Assembly (NCBI RefSeq): GCF_003672135.1
Contig: NC_039509.1
Location: 6,892,663-6,956,662 of the forward strand
DNA length: 64,000 nt
Origin: Ooceraea biroi
Taxonomy: Eukaryota > Arthropoda > Insecta > Hymenoptera > Formicidae
Direction: 5' to 3'
Below, piece after piece: positions 38,577 through 50,060 of the stretch. Every line of letters begins with the position of its first letter. The stretch's first letter is position 1. A program made the translations under genes and the position numbers. The notes beneath the pieces are model-generated. The model made no database searches. It had not been told where the DNA came from and saw only the letters and a list, made by a program, of their open reading frames with translations.

Positions 38577-39599
38577 ATGGAAAATCAAAAAGAACATTTT
38601 CCTCATATTTTGTTTTATTACTTCCGAAAAGGGAAAAACGCTGTGCAAGCTCATAAAAAGTTATGTCATGTATATGGCGAAGATGCTTTAAAACTGCGGC
38701 AGTGTCAAAATTGGTTTACTAAATTTCGATCTCGAGATTTTAATGTGAAAGATGCACCACGCTCAGGAAGGCCAATCGAAATTGATGATGACAAAATAAA
38801 GGCACTGATCGATTCCAATCGGCGTTTAACGACACGAGAGATTGCTGAGAATCTTAACATATCGAAATCGAGTGTTGAAAACCATTCAAAACGACTTGGA
38901 TACATTAGTAAGCTCGATATTTGGGTATCACATGAGCTCAAAGAAATTCATCTCACTAAGCGTATTGACATCTGCGATTCTCTTTTGAAACGTGAGGAAA
39001 ATGATCCATTTTTGAAACGTATGATAACAGGTGACGAAAAATGGATCGTCTACAACGTCAAACGAAAAAGATCGTGGAGCAAGCGTGATGAACCTGCTCA
39101 AAGCACTTGAAAAGCAGATATTCACCAAAGAAAGATTATGCTGTCAGTCTGGTGGGACTTTAAAGGTATTGTGTATTTTGAGCTGCTTGCAAGGAATCAA
39201 ACCATTAATTCAGACGTATACTGTCGTCAACTGGATAAATTAAATGATGCCATCAAACAGAAACGTCGAGAATTGGTGAATCGCAAAGGTGTTGTGTTTC
39301 ACCATGATAACGCTAGACCACGTACAAGTTTGGTAACTCGTCAAAAATTGTTGCAGCTTGGATGGGATGTGTTACCACATCCACCATATTCGCCAGACCT
39401 GGCACCATCAGATTACCATTTGTTTCGTTCGTTGCAAAACGCCTTGAATGGTAAAACCTTTACTGCTGATGAGGATATCAAATCGTTCTTGGAATTGTTT
39501 TTCGCTGAAAAAGATAAGAACTTTTTTGAGCGCGGAATCATGAAGTTGCCTGAAAAATGGCAAAAGATAATCAAACAAAATGGACAATATATTGTTTAA
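38577..39599 (+). pseudogene. Mariner transposase interrupted by one stop codon
   Basis: The start is the ATG at 38577 (MENQKEHFPHILFYYF), the usual mellifera-type N-terminus. An in-frame ATG seven codons earlier is less likely. The frame runs 341 codons to TAA at 39597-39599, close to normal mariner length, with a single internal TGA at 39108-39110. There is no frameshift: both halves are in the same frame. The N-terminal part contains the helix-turn-helix DNA-binding region (TTREIAENLNISKSSVENH). The catalytic DD34D residues lie in ITGDEKW, HHDNARPR and YSPDLAPSDYHLF. The C-terminal MKLPEKWQKII is intact. The first half ends before the second and third aspartates, so it cannot be catalytic alone, though it could still bind terminal repeats. 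The stop may be a point mutation or a sequencing error. Confidence 0.94.
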
Positions 39600-39644
39600 T
39601 AAAGTTTTTGTTTCCCATGAAAAATTCGCCTTTTATTTATATAA

Positions 39645-39676
39645 AAAAAAACGCAATTACTTTTTGGCCAACCCAA
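39645..39676 (-). repeat. Mariner terminal inverted repeat, 3' side
   Basis: Exact inverted partner of 38392-38423, directly followed by TA. Confidence 0.96.
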
Positions 39677-39678
39677 TA

Positions 39679-42600
39679 GTTTGCCTTGCCGATAAACTTA
39701 CACGAGTATTGATAATATCATATTTGACGTACTTTGTGATGAAGAGATTCGACAAATCGTGTACTTTTGCGTCGAGCTTAATAAAATTCGCAAAGTTCCC
39801 GTTTGATTTATTTTCTGCTGATTTCTATGCATAAAGCACATAATATGCACCGCAATAAATAATCACGCTTTTTTCTGACGACGACATTGACGATTCGTAA
39901 TTATCGCACGAGGCATTATGTAAAATCGCAATCTCAGTCGGCACGTGTGCAGATTGGTTGCATATTTAGAAACACTTAATTGCTTCCTCGTGGTGAACCG
40001 CAGCGTGCCTCGAATCCGCCACGAGAACACGTCAAGAACATGCGGGCATCGGAGCGAGTTGCGCGCATTCCATCATGCAGTCGATGCGACGTAATCGGCT
40101 GGGTGCGTGGTGCGGCGACGATGAGCGAAGCCACGTAGAACGCATACACACACGCGCGCACATGCACGTACACATTCACGCACACCGCAGCGAACACGGT
40201 TTGCACCTCTCGTCGGTTTCCTGACGACGATTAATCTACCCCGTGTAACGATTCCCTCTTGACAGTTCTCATCGCGGAAAGAAATAGCCGCCGCCAGATG
40301 AGGAATTCAATGGAGGCAACCTCGCCCGGTCTCGCCACAATACCCACCCACGATACACTCGCTCTCGCATCGCAGGACCGACAAATTGTTTCCGCTTAGA
40401 GCGGCGAACCAACTCGCGCCGCCGTGAAAATCGGTGACGGGCTAAGGAGAAACGGCCAGCAGATCGTGATGGAGAAGGAAGCGGAAAGAGAGCAGCGAGA
40501 AAGTAAAATGGCAGCCATGCGACGAGATCATTTGTCCTGGGAAGCGTCCGGGTCGGCAAACAAACGACGCCGCACGCGATAGATCGATCCGCGTAATCGA
40601 GGGTGGGATGATGGAGCGGTGTAATACCCGCGGCCTACCTGTCGTTATCGCGGCATTTATCTGTGAGCTATTCCGCGCCCGATATTCTATTATATCCCGC
40701 GCGACCGTAATCCATTACCGGCGCGTTCGTATCCCGTATAAGCGTATACGCGACCTTTGGTATCCGTTGTTCGCACGTTTATCGCTCGCACCAGAACCGA
40801 GCGCCGAGAGATCGTTAAAGACTCGACGATATGACATCATTAAAGCGCCGATGCGTCGCCCTCGTCGCCGCTGCGTCGTGCAGCTCGATCGCTAACGCGC
40901 GTTATGCACCGATTTCTGGTTCTCGAAATCCGACAGTTTCTATAAGATTTTCTGTTACTGCAGATTTCTGACATTTTTTCCGCATTTATCATCAATATAC
41001 TTGTTATATTCTATATTGTATATTGATAATATTGTATAAAGATATTGCAAAACTCGATAATATATTATGTATGTATTAAAATAGAAATGTAAGAGAAGAA
41101 ATATGTAGAAAAAGGTTCAAGTATCGATATCTTCGTGATAGTCTGCAGGTAGGATGAAATCATCAGTAAGCTGATAATTGCATCCCGTAATCGTCTGTCA
41201 TTTCAAGCGAGACGATCGCTCATCATCGTAAATAGTACGTTCTTTGATATTTTTATATTTGTTGTACTTTTATATTAATGATACTTTTAAACTATATGTG
41301 AAGGAAACTCAATGTTGCGTTCATTTTTCAGGAAAACCTCGCGGATATTCTAACCGAACTGAAACGGCTATTTTAATTTAGGCTTGCACGTCATACATGA
41401 TTTTCCATAGCGTTCCAATTTTCAACACCTCGAATATTGTCGATAAATCTGTACTAAAACGTGACACCATACTCGCGATATAGATCCATCAATATGCAGT
41501 TATATAACAGTGCAAATAAACTACACTCTCTAAATATACTCTAAATATAAGAGCGACACATGCAGCTTTCCCTCCAAAAAACATTCACACAACTGACAGA
41601 TAAAATATGACTGATGCGTAACAGTTTCAATCGCATTTGTTCGCAAGAGATACTTGCTGAAATACAAAAAAATAGCGCATAACGGACGAATGGTAGCGGT
41701 ACGATCATAAGTCACTGCAATCCTTTCCACATGTAACTATCAGGTATAGACAGGATATACCGGACGTGACGTAGACGGATGGATGGCGGATTGTGTCGCG
41801 GAAAAAAACACGAAACCCTGAGCTACGGGACCATACCGCAGGGATGATGGTGTCTTTCGAAAAACTCGAGGTAATCCCGTCCGCACTGTAATCCGATTTA
41901 ACCCTGGCCAATCGCGGCTGCTGCCGTTACCGGTCGTGAAACGGAACGACCGCCGAGCAAACGTAAACGAGAGCAATCGGAAGGAATCATCCGCCACAGT
42001 GAAACCACGTTTACTTTTTCATTACTCGGATCGATCGAGAGATTTAACGGTCGCGCACCCATTACTGACAGCTATGTTAAACTTTGAACGATTATTACAC
42101 GTCGACACATAAGTCCCACGTCAATGGCTACGTATATATTATACGTTGCTCGACGCTTAACTGATAATCCGTATAATAGTTAGGAGCATTGAATATGCCA
42201 ATGTTATAAACTGAGAAGCGAGTTTAAATACAGAATTTTTAATGTATATGCAGTTTGCAAATACTATGTTATTTTCATATCAAGCGCACATAGATTATAG
42301 CTGGCAACTTTGTAACGTAAGTGAAATAATTATATATTTATAGTCTAAGATTTCAAGACTTTACAAATACATATCAGGCAGACTTTTTAACTACTTTTAC
42401 ATCATGGCAACTTCCTTATATTTGACGTTTCAATTCTTTTATGTACGCAAATTCGTACATATAACACATTTTCTTGAATTCGCATATGAATTCCAGGATT
42501 TAAATAAGATTTGCTACTACAGTGAGAGTACTAAAGTAGAATAAAATCAGAATATCCATTGCGCGAGACTAAAGCTTCTGCGGTGGCTGTGCGTTCGATA

Positions 42601-44249
42601 AAACGGAGACGCCTTCGGCGCCGTCGCGTGTCCTCAGTTCCTCAATACTTCACTTCTGTCGTCGCTCTGTCTAAGGTACAAGAGATATACTCGATTATAA
42701 ATCTAAGGCTTCTCTATACACGGAAGCTGAATATTATACTTTGGCAACAATCGCGCGCGTCGTGCGTGCCTTGATCAGGTCACATTTCAATGGACTCGAA
42801 CATTTTCTTTGATCAATATTGCAGAAATATCTAAAACTCTTTTCAGAATAATAGAGAGAAAGATAGAAAAATACTTAAGTGTCACACAAGTACATCATTT
42901 TTCGAAATTTTCTTACTTTAATAATTTCCTACAAGAAATAAATCATCGTCATCATCATCATCACTTAAAGTAACAAACCTAAAGAGAATAATCGCCAAAA
43001 GATCCTGTCTAAAATTGAACGATGAGCTAAAGGTACGGAGATACGTAAACGTCCTAGTCTGAGAACGGTGGCTGGCAACCTATCAATCTTATCCAGCTAT
43101 CACCGAGTACCGAGTTCAACGTCGAAAACAGTTCGCCGCGAGATCACAGCAACAGAAGCAACAGCAGCAGTGGCGTCACGGCAGCAGGAACAGCAGCAGC
43201 TCGCGGGATCATGCTCGTTCACCCCTCCATGACAGGGCGGAAGGGGAGAATGGCTATATCAACGTCTCCGTCCCACATCTTGTCGGGTGCATCGATCGCT
43301 CTCTCTCTCCTCGTCTCGCACCCTTCTGACCGTCAGAGAGCGGGGCGTGAGAGAGGTGGCATCGACGGTGGTGGAGGAGCATTCATGGTGGGGTTCGCAT
43401 GCCGGCCCGGATACGCATGTGGAAGGGATAATTAAACTGACACAAGCATAGCTCCCTACACTGCCTAACGGAAGGATGAAGAAAGGTTACCATGGCTACG
43501 TGGATGGGATCCGGCCAATCCCGGGGTACCTTGTAGGCGTGGCCTGCGCGTTGAGGGGACCCCTCTGATGTCTCCTATCTCCCGTCTCGTTTTCTCGCCC
43601 ATACCTCTTCGTGAGACCTGGAGGTGATGGAGGTAGCGAGAGAGAGGTAGAGGCAGGTCTAGAGCAGCCGGCGGGACAACCCGGTCGCAACGGGCGCGTA
43701 CAAACGTATCATGCTGGGTAGGGCCGGTGCCGAGATGCCGGCTTGTAAACGAAACCAGTTTGCTATCCGATACGATCCAGGCAACAGCGGCCTCGCGTGA
43801 TATCCCCACGACGTGGAAGAGCGTCAGCGTGCCTGGCCTAGGGTGGGTGTTACCTGAAGTGACCTGGAGGACAATCGCGCGGACTCAACCGAGATAGCTG
43901 TTCTCGATCAACATTGGAGAACCTGCGACATGATCCTATGCCGATCCACAACGTTGCCACGAATCGTTCGGAAGTTATCATCGAGTTGATCAATGACGTA
44001 TCGAGGAACGAGCATCCGCGGAAGCAGTCAGTTGTCTCGCGAGCGACTCTGTTTTACGAAAGACGAAAACTTCTCCTGTATTGTCTCTCTAGACGTCTCG
44101 GGATCCGCATCAATTTTTACTTGCGGATTGTAGGATTCTACAGTGCCAATAGTGACATAAATAATCTGTCAGTGATCGTTGCATTTGTTTGTGATGAGCA
44201 AACGTGTCGCGCGTGACCTCGACGAATCATGAAAAGGTCCAGGAGCAAG
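39679..44249. other. Gene-poor region upstream of optix
   Basis: No gene is recognised. The stretch includes a 36-bp alternating purine-pyrimidine tract at 40140-40175, AT-rich DNA at 40960-41120 and 42180-42560, a short (ATC) run near 42946-42962, and a CAG-rich patch at 43146-43201. The GC-rich 1.2 kb just before optix (43000-44249) probably holds its promoter and 5' untranslated sequence. One frame there is open for about 125 codons from 43058 but encodes nothing recognisable. Confidence 0.55.
40140..40175. repeat. 36-bp alternating purine-pyrimidine tract
   Basis: The longest perfect alternating run found in the window, mixing CA/TG and CG steps. It is a candidate Z-DNA-forming site. Confidence 0.87.
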
Positions 44250-44255
44250 TATAAA
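44250..44255 (+). promoter_or_regulatory. Possible TATA box upstream of optix
   Basis: TATAAA, 130 bases before the chosen optix start codon, in otherwise GC-rich DNA. If real, transcription would start near 44280, leaving a leader of about 100 bases. No initiator motif was clear, so this is weak. Confidence 0.25.
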
Positions 44256-44379
44256 TCGAAGCCCCGTGCTTCCTGAGTCGCGACAAGTCCAGGTGACGGT
44301 GCCGAGACACCGAGACCCCAGACCACACCGCATCATCAGACTTGGTGAATCGCGAAGAGACCGCCGCTCCTCAGGGAAG

Positions 44380-45008
44380 ATGTCCGCCGCTGGCACAACG
44401 CCGCCGAACGCGAACGGTCCGCTCGTACCTGCTCCGATATTTGCCCTGCCGACGTTGTCTTTTTCTGTCAACCAGGTGGCCGCGGTCTGCGAGACGCTGG
44501 AAGAGAGCGGTGACATTGAGAGATTGGCCAGGTTCTTATGGAGTCTCCCAGTTGCTCATCCCAACGTCCAAGAGCTAAACCAGAGCGAGGCCGTTCTGAG
44601 GGCGCGTGCCATCGTGGCGTTTCACTCGGGTCACTACCGGGAGCTCTACGCTATCTTGGAAAGACATAAATTCACCAAGGATTCCCACGGTAAGCTGCAA
44701 GCCATGTGGCTGGAGGCGCACTACCAGGAGGCTGAGAAACTTCGCGGTCGGCCACTAGGTCCCGTGGACAAGTATCGTGTCCGGAAGAAATTTCCATTAC
44801 CGAGGACAATTTGGGACGGCGAGCAGAAAACGCATTGCTTCAAGGAAAGGACCAGATCGCTTCTGAGGGAATGGTATCTTCAGGATCCTTATCCGAATCC
44901 GGGCAAAAAGAGAGAGCTGGCCGCCGCGACGGGACTCACGCCGACGCAGGTCGGGAATTGGTTCAAGAACAGGAGGCAGAGGGATCGTGCTGCTGCAGCG
45001 AAAAACAG
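44380..45008 (+). CDS. optix: Homeobox protein Optix (Six3/6 class), first coding exon only
   Basis: This exon encodes residues 1-210 of a SIX-family transcription factor that patterns the eye and anterior head in insects. Residues about 25-140 form the SIX domain (LPTLSFSVNQVAAVCETL, then IERLARFLWSLPV). Residues about 142-201 form the homeodomain. The QKTH at its N-terminal arm marks the Six3/6 (Optix) class and excludes Sine oculis (Six1/2). Helix 3 reads VGNWFKNRRQRDR. The chosen ATG has A at -3 and sits shortly before the SIX domain. The frame stays open upstream without another ATG. The exon ends AAAAKN plus two bases of a split Arg codon at the donor AG|GTGTGT. Translation beyond 45008 is intron. 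The 3' exon or exons were not found, so the gene is partial here. Confidence 0.94.
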
Positions 45009-45925
45009 GTGTGTCGTTATTCTATTTTTTCTCATCCTGCTAATTCATCCTAGAAGTTGATTGAGGAGGCTGATGATCGCATCAATGAATCTTTCCCTCA
45101 CGATCTAGTCAAACGCTCTTTTTACTGTCGAGTAGAAATGAGCAAAAATATAAATGTTATATATTCGATATGTGAATATCAAATGCTATATCTTATTTTT
45201 ATTATTTTTTAATGTACTTTATATATTTTGCGTAACACAAAATATACGTGAAACTTATGTTCATTGTATTATATATTATGTTAATCATGAAAAACTGGAA
45301 CACAAGGAAATTTCTGTCCCTCGGAAGGGAAGATATATTCTTCCGCGATTTACGGAACACGTGCCTAAACAATGAACCCATATGGAAGACATGTTTCGAG
45401 AGATGGTCCAGTGAAGGTTTACTAGATTATCTTTCCTATCCCACACCCTATTCAGAGCACATTATTTATTTTACAATGGCAATTATTGTACTGAAATTAT
45501 GTTAAAGTTTAAACTATGAGAACAATTCATTCATTACGCGCGCAATGATTCTACTGATCAAAACAACATTCAGCACTTCTCATCTTGTGGAAACTCACGC
45601 GAGGAATCTGTCATGATAAATCGAAGAATTCAACAGACACGCGAGAATATCTTAAATATCATCCATGATTGTGGCCACGACATAGAAGGAAAGTTTTGTT
45701 CATTAAGTAGCGTTTAATGGAAGTTAATCGCGAAACGATTAGTGGTTTAGGTCCCTTTAGACAGATTGTTGTACTGTGTCCTCGGCAAACGAGCCTTTGT
45801 GCCTGCCCCAAGGTCCCCGTGTGGAGGGTCGCGTAATTTCATTTTGACGTCCGACGGAGGGTCGCTGCCGTCGGGCGAACGACGATTTTCGAATTACGTC
45901 TTTCAAATTGTGTTTTGACGTCGCG

Positions 45926-45966
45926 CTCTCCCTCTCTCTCCCTCTTTCTCTCTCCTTTCTCTCTCT
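45926..45966 (+). repeat. Pyrimidine-only CT-rich tract
   Basis: Forty-one uninterrupted pyrimidines, mostly CT dinucleotides with CCC and TTT breaks. It is purine-only GAGA-type sequence on the other strand. Confidence 0.85.
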
Positions 45967-48639
45967 ACCCTTCCATCTGGCGATATATTCAAACGTCAAA
46001 GTTCCAGGATAGCTTTAAAATAGCATTTGAATCAGTCTCAGATCTTTGCTTCCTTCGTGCTTGTGCAGAAAATGAAAGGAATACACAGACAGTGCACAGA
46101 AATATTTGTTCCTTTTGAAAAATAGTGACGTATTTTAATTAACGATAAATAAATTCTCTTAAAACAAATTCCGTTGGGAGAAAGGAACTTTTTTATATGC
46201 TATTAATTAATTAATTAGTTAATGATCTAATAGCAAATCTGAGTCTAGATGGCGATGAATCAGATTAAATACGTATTTATCAATTATTAAAACATCGCTA
46301 CAATATTTGTATTACCATCCGGATGTGACCCGGATTAGTTAATAACCTAATACTTTTACAATACTCCTATTTTTCACGAAATATCGTAGAATCAATTTTA
46401 TAAAAAAGAAAAAAACAGTTTATCTACTGACTTAGTCATTGAGAGACAAAGAGAAAGAAAGAGAGTCACTAGTTAATATGTAGTAGTAATCGAAATGATG
46501 CGGTTCATTGATAAATTGGCAAATTCCTAACATCCCATGAAGGATGTGGCTGCAGATGCTTAAAGGTTCGAAGGATCGTGTAACAGAATGTCGTCGACAC
46601 CATAAAAAAAGAAAAACGATACTTCTGAGTAACCACCGAATGCAAGGGCTGTGAAAGAGATAAATCCCTACCACCCTTGACTAGTCACGGCTGGTCGTTA
46701 TTAGGGGATCTTCGGTGACGCACAGATCGCAGAAAAGCGGAAGTATCTCCGTCGGAGGTTAACACTTGTCGTCTCAATATTATCCGTCTAACAGCTCCGT
46801 CAAACGCAGGTAACGGTCCGGTAGACGCATTGTTCGCCTATCTATCGTCAGGTAAACAGTTACCGCGCTATTATTTGCCTGTAAGAGAAACCCGAGGCGG
46901 ATTTTTCAGACGGACTATGCTTCCTTCCTCTCTCGTTAAGAAAACTCAAGTAGCCAACGTGCAAACCGGATGTTCCTCCCGCTGTGATTTATGGGTTCGA
47001 GGAAGAGCTTCAGTATTGGGCAGATTTTCAGTATTGAGAATGTTCGCAGCATTCCACATCTTAAATAAACAACCACTTGATTGTGTGTGTGTTGGAGAAA
47101 TAGATATTAAAATACTTAAATCCATCTAGAAAGTTTGTGTGTGTCTGGAATATTTTAATACAATCAAAAGATTAAAATATATCTGAAAATATTAATGCTT
47201 AATGCCTTAATAATCCTGTGCGAATAGAATAAATTTGGAGACGGTACCACCTACAAATATGTAATCGATCAAAATATTTAAAAAATACTTAGAAGACATC
47301 TGTTAAATGTCCAGTGATTTATATAGTTCGAGTAAACCTTTAAAAATGAATCAAACACTTACAGCTCTCCTTAAATAATATATGCGTTAAAGATTAATCT
47401 ACATGAATCTCGATCGCTAGGAAGGTGTTAAGGAACATGTTTCATGCGTCAAGTTGTGCATCGGGCCTTACATATCGATAACGGAACACAGTCCGGTAAG
47501 CGACACGCACATTCTAGCAGATCAAAATGCTAATTCATTCCGCATTGGAACGTTATTTCGGTCGTAAATCAGGATGAATGTCTCGATATAACCCGCGCAC
47601 GATAAACTGACATTCTCTCGTGGAAAGTCTCGCCGACCTAGATCTGTCCTCGTGTGTGCGCGGACGTGTCGTATAATTATTGCGCTCTGAATGAAGTCAT
47701 TAATAGTCATTACCTACATCTAACGCTGTAATTGATATATTGTTAACGATCAGCGATGACTCGATCATACTGCTCTAATTGATCTTGATGAGCTCGCGCA
47801 GTGGTTGAAAATTATGTATCTAGAAATAGCACCGTCCCGAAATCACATTTCGTATCAGGTTTTCATTGAAAAGGCAAGAAAATATTTATATAACTTTGTC
47901 GCATAATCATCAATATAGAATTTGTTGCGTCATTGACAGATCTCGTATCTCGTTATTGCTCTTTCAGCATCAGAAAATGTGCGTAACACAAGATTTATTA
48001 GAAACAGAACGTAAAAATGCATAATTCTTTCGAATTATACAATGTGATAAGATCAAATCAAAACTCTGTTAGAATTTTTTGTACCTAATGATAAATTGCT
48101 CTAAAAACTAGCTACCATATGCGCATGTGTTTCACGCACACACATAATCGAAAAGCAATATTGTTACGTAAATTTATGAACGTAATCAACAGAACATTTA
48201 AATATGCATCAAACAATTACGAGATGTAAAATTTTTTCGAAAGTTGTTTGTTATTGTAATTGAATTATCTGAGAAGAAAAAAAATTATTCGACAAGATCG
48301 AATAATTAGAAAATTGTTATTATCGGGACATGTTGAAGATTCTTTTTTCAAGGTAGCCAATTCTCTTGTGACACAAGTGTATTATCTGCTGTCGTTTATT
48401 TAAAAATCTGAAATGCGGTTTAGAAAATCGTTTATGTGTTGGCCACAATTCCACAGCTGTACCTCAACTGATGGTATCCAACAATGGCTGCGATGTACCT
48501 ATCGTTACCCGACATAATGACATTCCGTGTCTGGCCCCAAGCCACATTTTCCTGCACGTAATCCTTCGAATCCCAGGACGAAGTCCTCGCTTGTGTATGT
48601 CCTATACGTCTGGATATACGTAGGAAGGTAGAAATTCTC

Positions 48640-48675
48640 CCGAGAACCCTGAGAGGTCCTTTCGGAAATATCGAC
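48640..48675 (+). repeat. Copy A of a diverged 36-bp repeat
   Basis: Matches 50025-50060 in the same orientation at 28 of 36 positions without gaps. All eight differences are transitions. The central GGTCCTTTC is identical in both. Weaker similarity continues upstream (ACGTAG... in both). Confidence 0.6.
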
Positions 48676-49937
48676 TTTGGCGTATGAAATTTGACATTGC
48701 AATCCGTGTGTAATAAGCCATTGTCTTGCAATAGGGAATGGAGATTATCATTATTATAACAATTTTGTTCCAAATTTTGTATCATTTTTTATCCGTAGAA
48801 ATCGGTACTAGCTATTGATCATAGATCGTTAACTATAAGTAATCCAGGTCGCGTTTATATTTATATAATATTTCTAAGCCAATTTCTAATGTTATTTTAT
48901 TAATAATTATATACATTACATAATTGGGTTTTTCATACACATATGTGTGTATATGTGCAAAAAACAACTAGTTATGTGTAATATTTTTATGTTTATATTA
49001 TGCAGAATTAATAACATGTTATTAACTATGACAATTTTTATTTCATATATAATTTTTAGGCAAATTTATATATATTATTAAATTATATATGCGGTATTAT
49101 GTGTAAAGGACTTTTCTCTGTAATTTTTCTGCACATCCAATTTCTATTTATATTGAAATGGCTTTTTGTGCTTTTTGTTACGTGCTTCCAATATTTAATA
49201 ACTCGGTCACCGAGTACAGGTAGCGTTTATTAGCCGCGACGTGGAAAAAAGCATACCATTAAAAAATTCATAAGAGATATTTTGCATCGTTGGTTTAACG
49301 CAGTTTGTAACAATCGTTGTTAGTTCCGAAACACTGAATAATGTAATCCACAAAAAAATAGCCGCTTTTTTTAGCATTTTTCCATCTATCAGCCGTACTT
49401 TCCACTCTTTTAGGCAATTCTCTTTTTATTCGCGAATTATGAATTCTGAACAACATCGACGAGAAAGGCACCCGCCGCGCATTGTAAAGAGCTTAATTCC
49501 CGATTGATCAAATCCGCCAACGATCAGACTGTAAAATCCCGGTAAATAAGTACATTCCATACTAAAAATTTCACGCCGATTTTCGCATACACTGTTACCA
49601 TGTTCCAATTGAAAAAAAAGAGAGAGAAAATATCTCTGATCGGCGTTCTCTCTGCAACGATTTACGTCGGTATAATCGACAATTTGGGCACGCATCCGGG
49701 ATTATTACCGTCCCAGGTTGTCGTTTGTGCCGCGTCTCAAGGAGCACGGAATGGAGATGCAAGGGTGTCCTCGACGCGCGTCCCAAATGTTTCATTTTCG
49801 TCACGTGTCGGCACCCACGAAGAATGTCGCAGCTTCCGTCAACGAAATTCCCTTCGTGGCGCATTTTCAGTTCTGACACACAAGGGTAATGCCGAGGCGA
49901 ATATGCTACAACGTCTAGTTGTCGTCGTTGGCGACAT

Positions 49938-49939
49938 CA

Positions 49940-49966
<27 letters not shown>
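49938..49966 (+). repeat. (CGT)n microsatellite
   Basis: About nine CGT trinucleotides in a row, flanked by imperfect units. Read in one frame it gives a valine run and on the other strand arginine or threonine runs, which explains the long but meaningless open frames across it. Confidence 0.9.
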
Positions 49967-49973
<7 letters not shown>

Positions 49974-50024
49974 TCTAACTGGGGGTGGGTTAGATAGACA
50001 CGTAGACAGGATACGGTGCCCGCC

Positions 50025-50060
50025 CCGAGGATCCTGGAAGGTCCTTTCAGAAACGTCGAT
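50025..50060 (+). repeat. Copy B of a diverged 36-bp repeat
   Basis: Partner of 48640-48675. The aligned plus-strand frame reads PRILEGPFRNVD here against PRTLRGPFGNID in copy A. I see no other support for coding. Confidence 0.6.

Larger units (their letters stand above)
38392..39676 (+). mobile_element. Mariner transposon of mellifera type, near-intact copy (1285 bp)
   Basis: The ends are identical 32-bp inverted repeats beginning TTGGGTTGGCCAAAAAGTAA, a sequence characteristic of mellifera-subfamily mariners. TA is present on both sides (38390-38391 and 39677-39678), as expected for the target duplication. The single transposase frame inside is full length apart from one stop codon. Perfect repeats and a nearly open frame point to a fairly recent insertion, younger than the decayed mariner at 5.4-6.7 kb. 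It lies in DNA with no recognised gene, so no gene disruption is evident. Confidence 0.97.
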
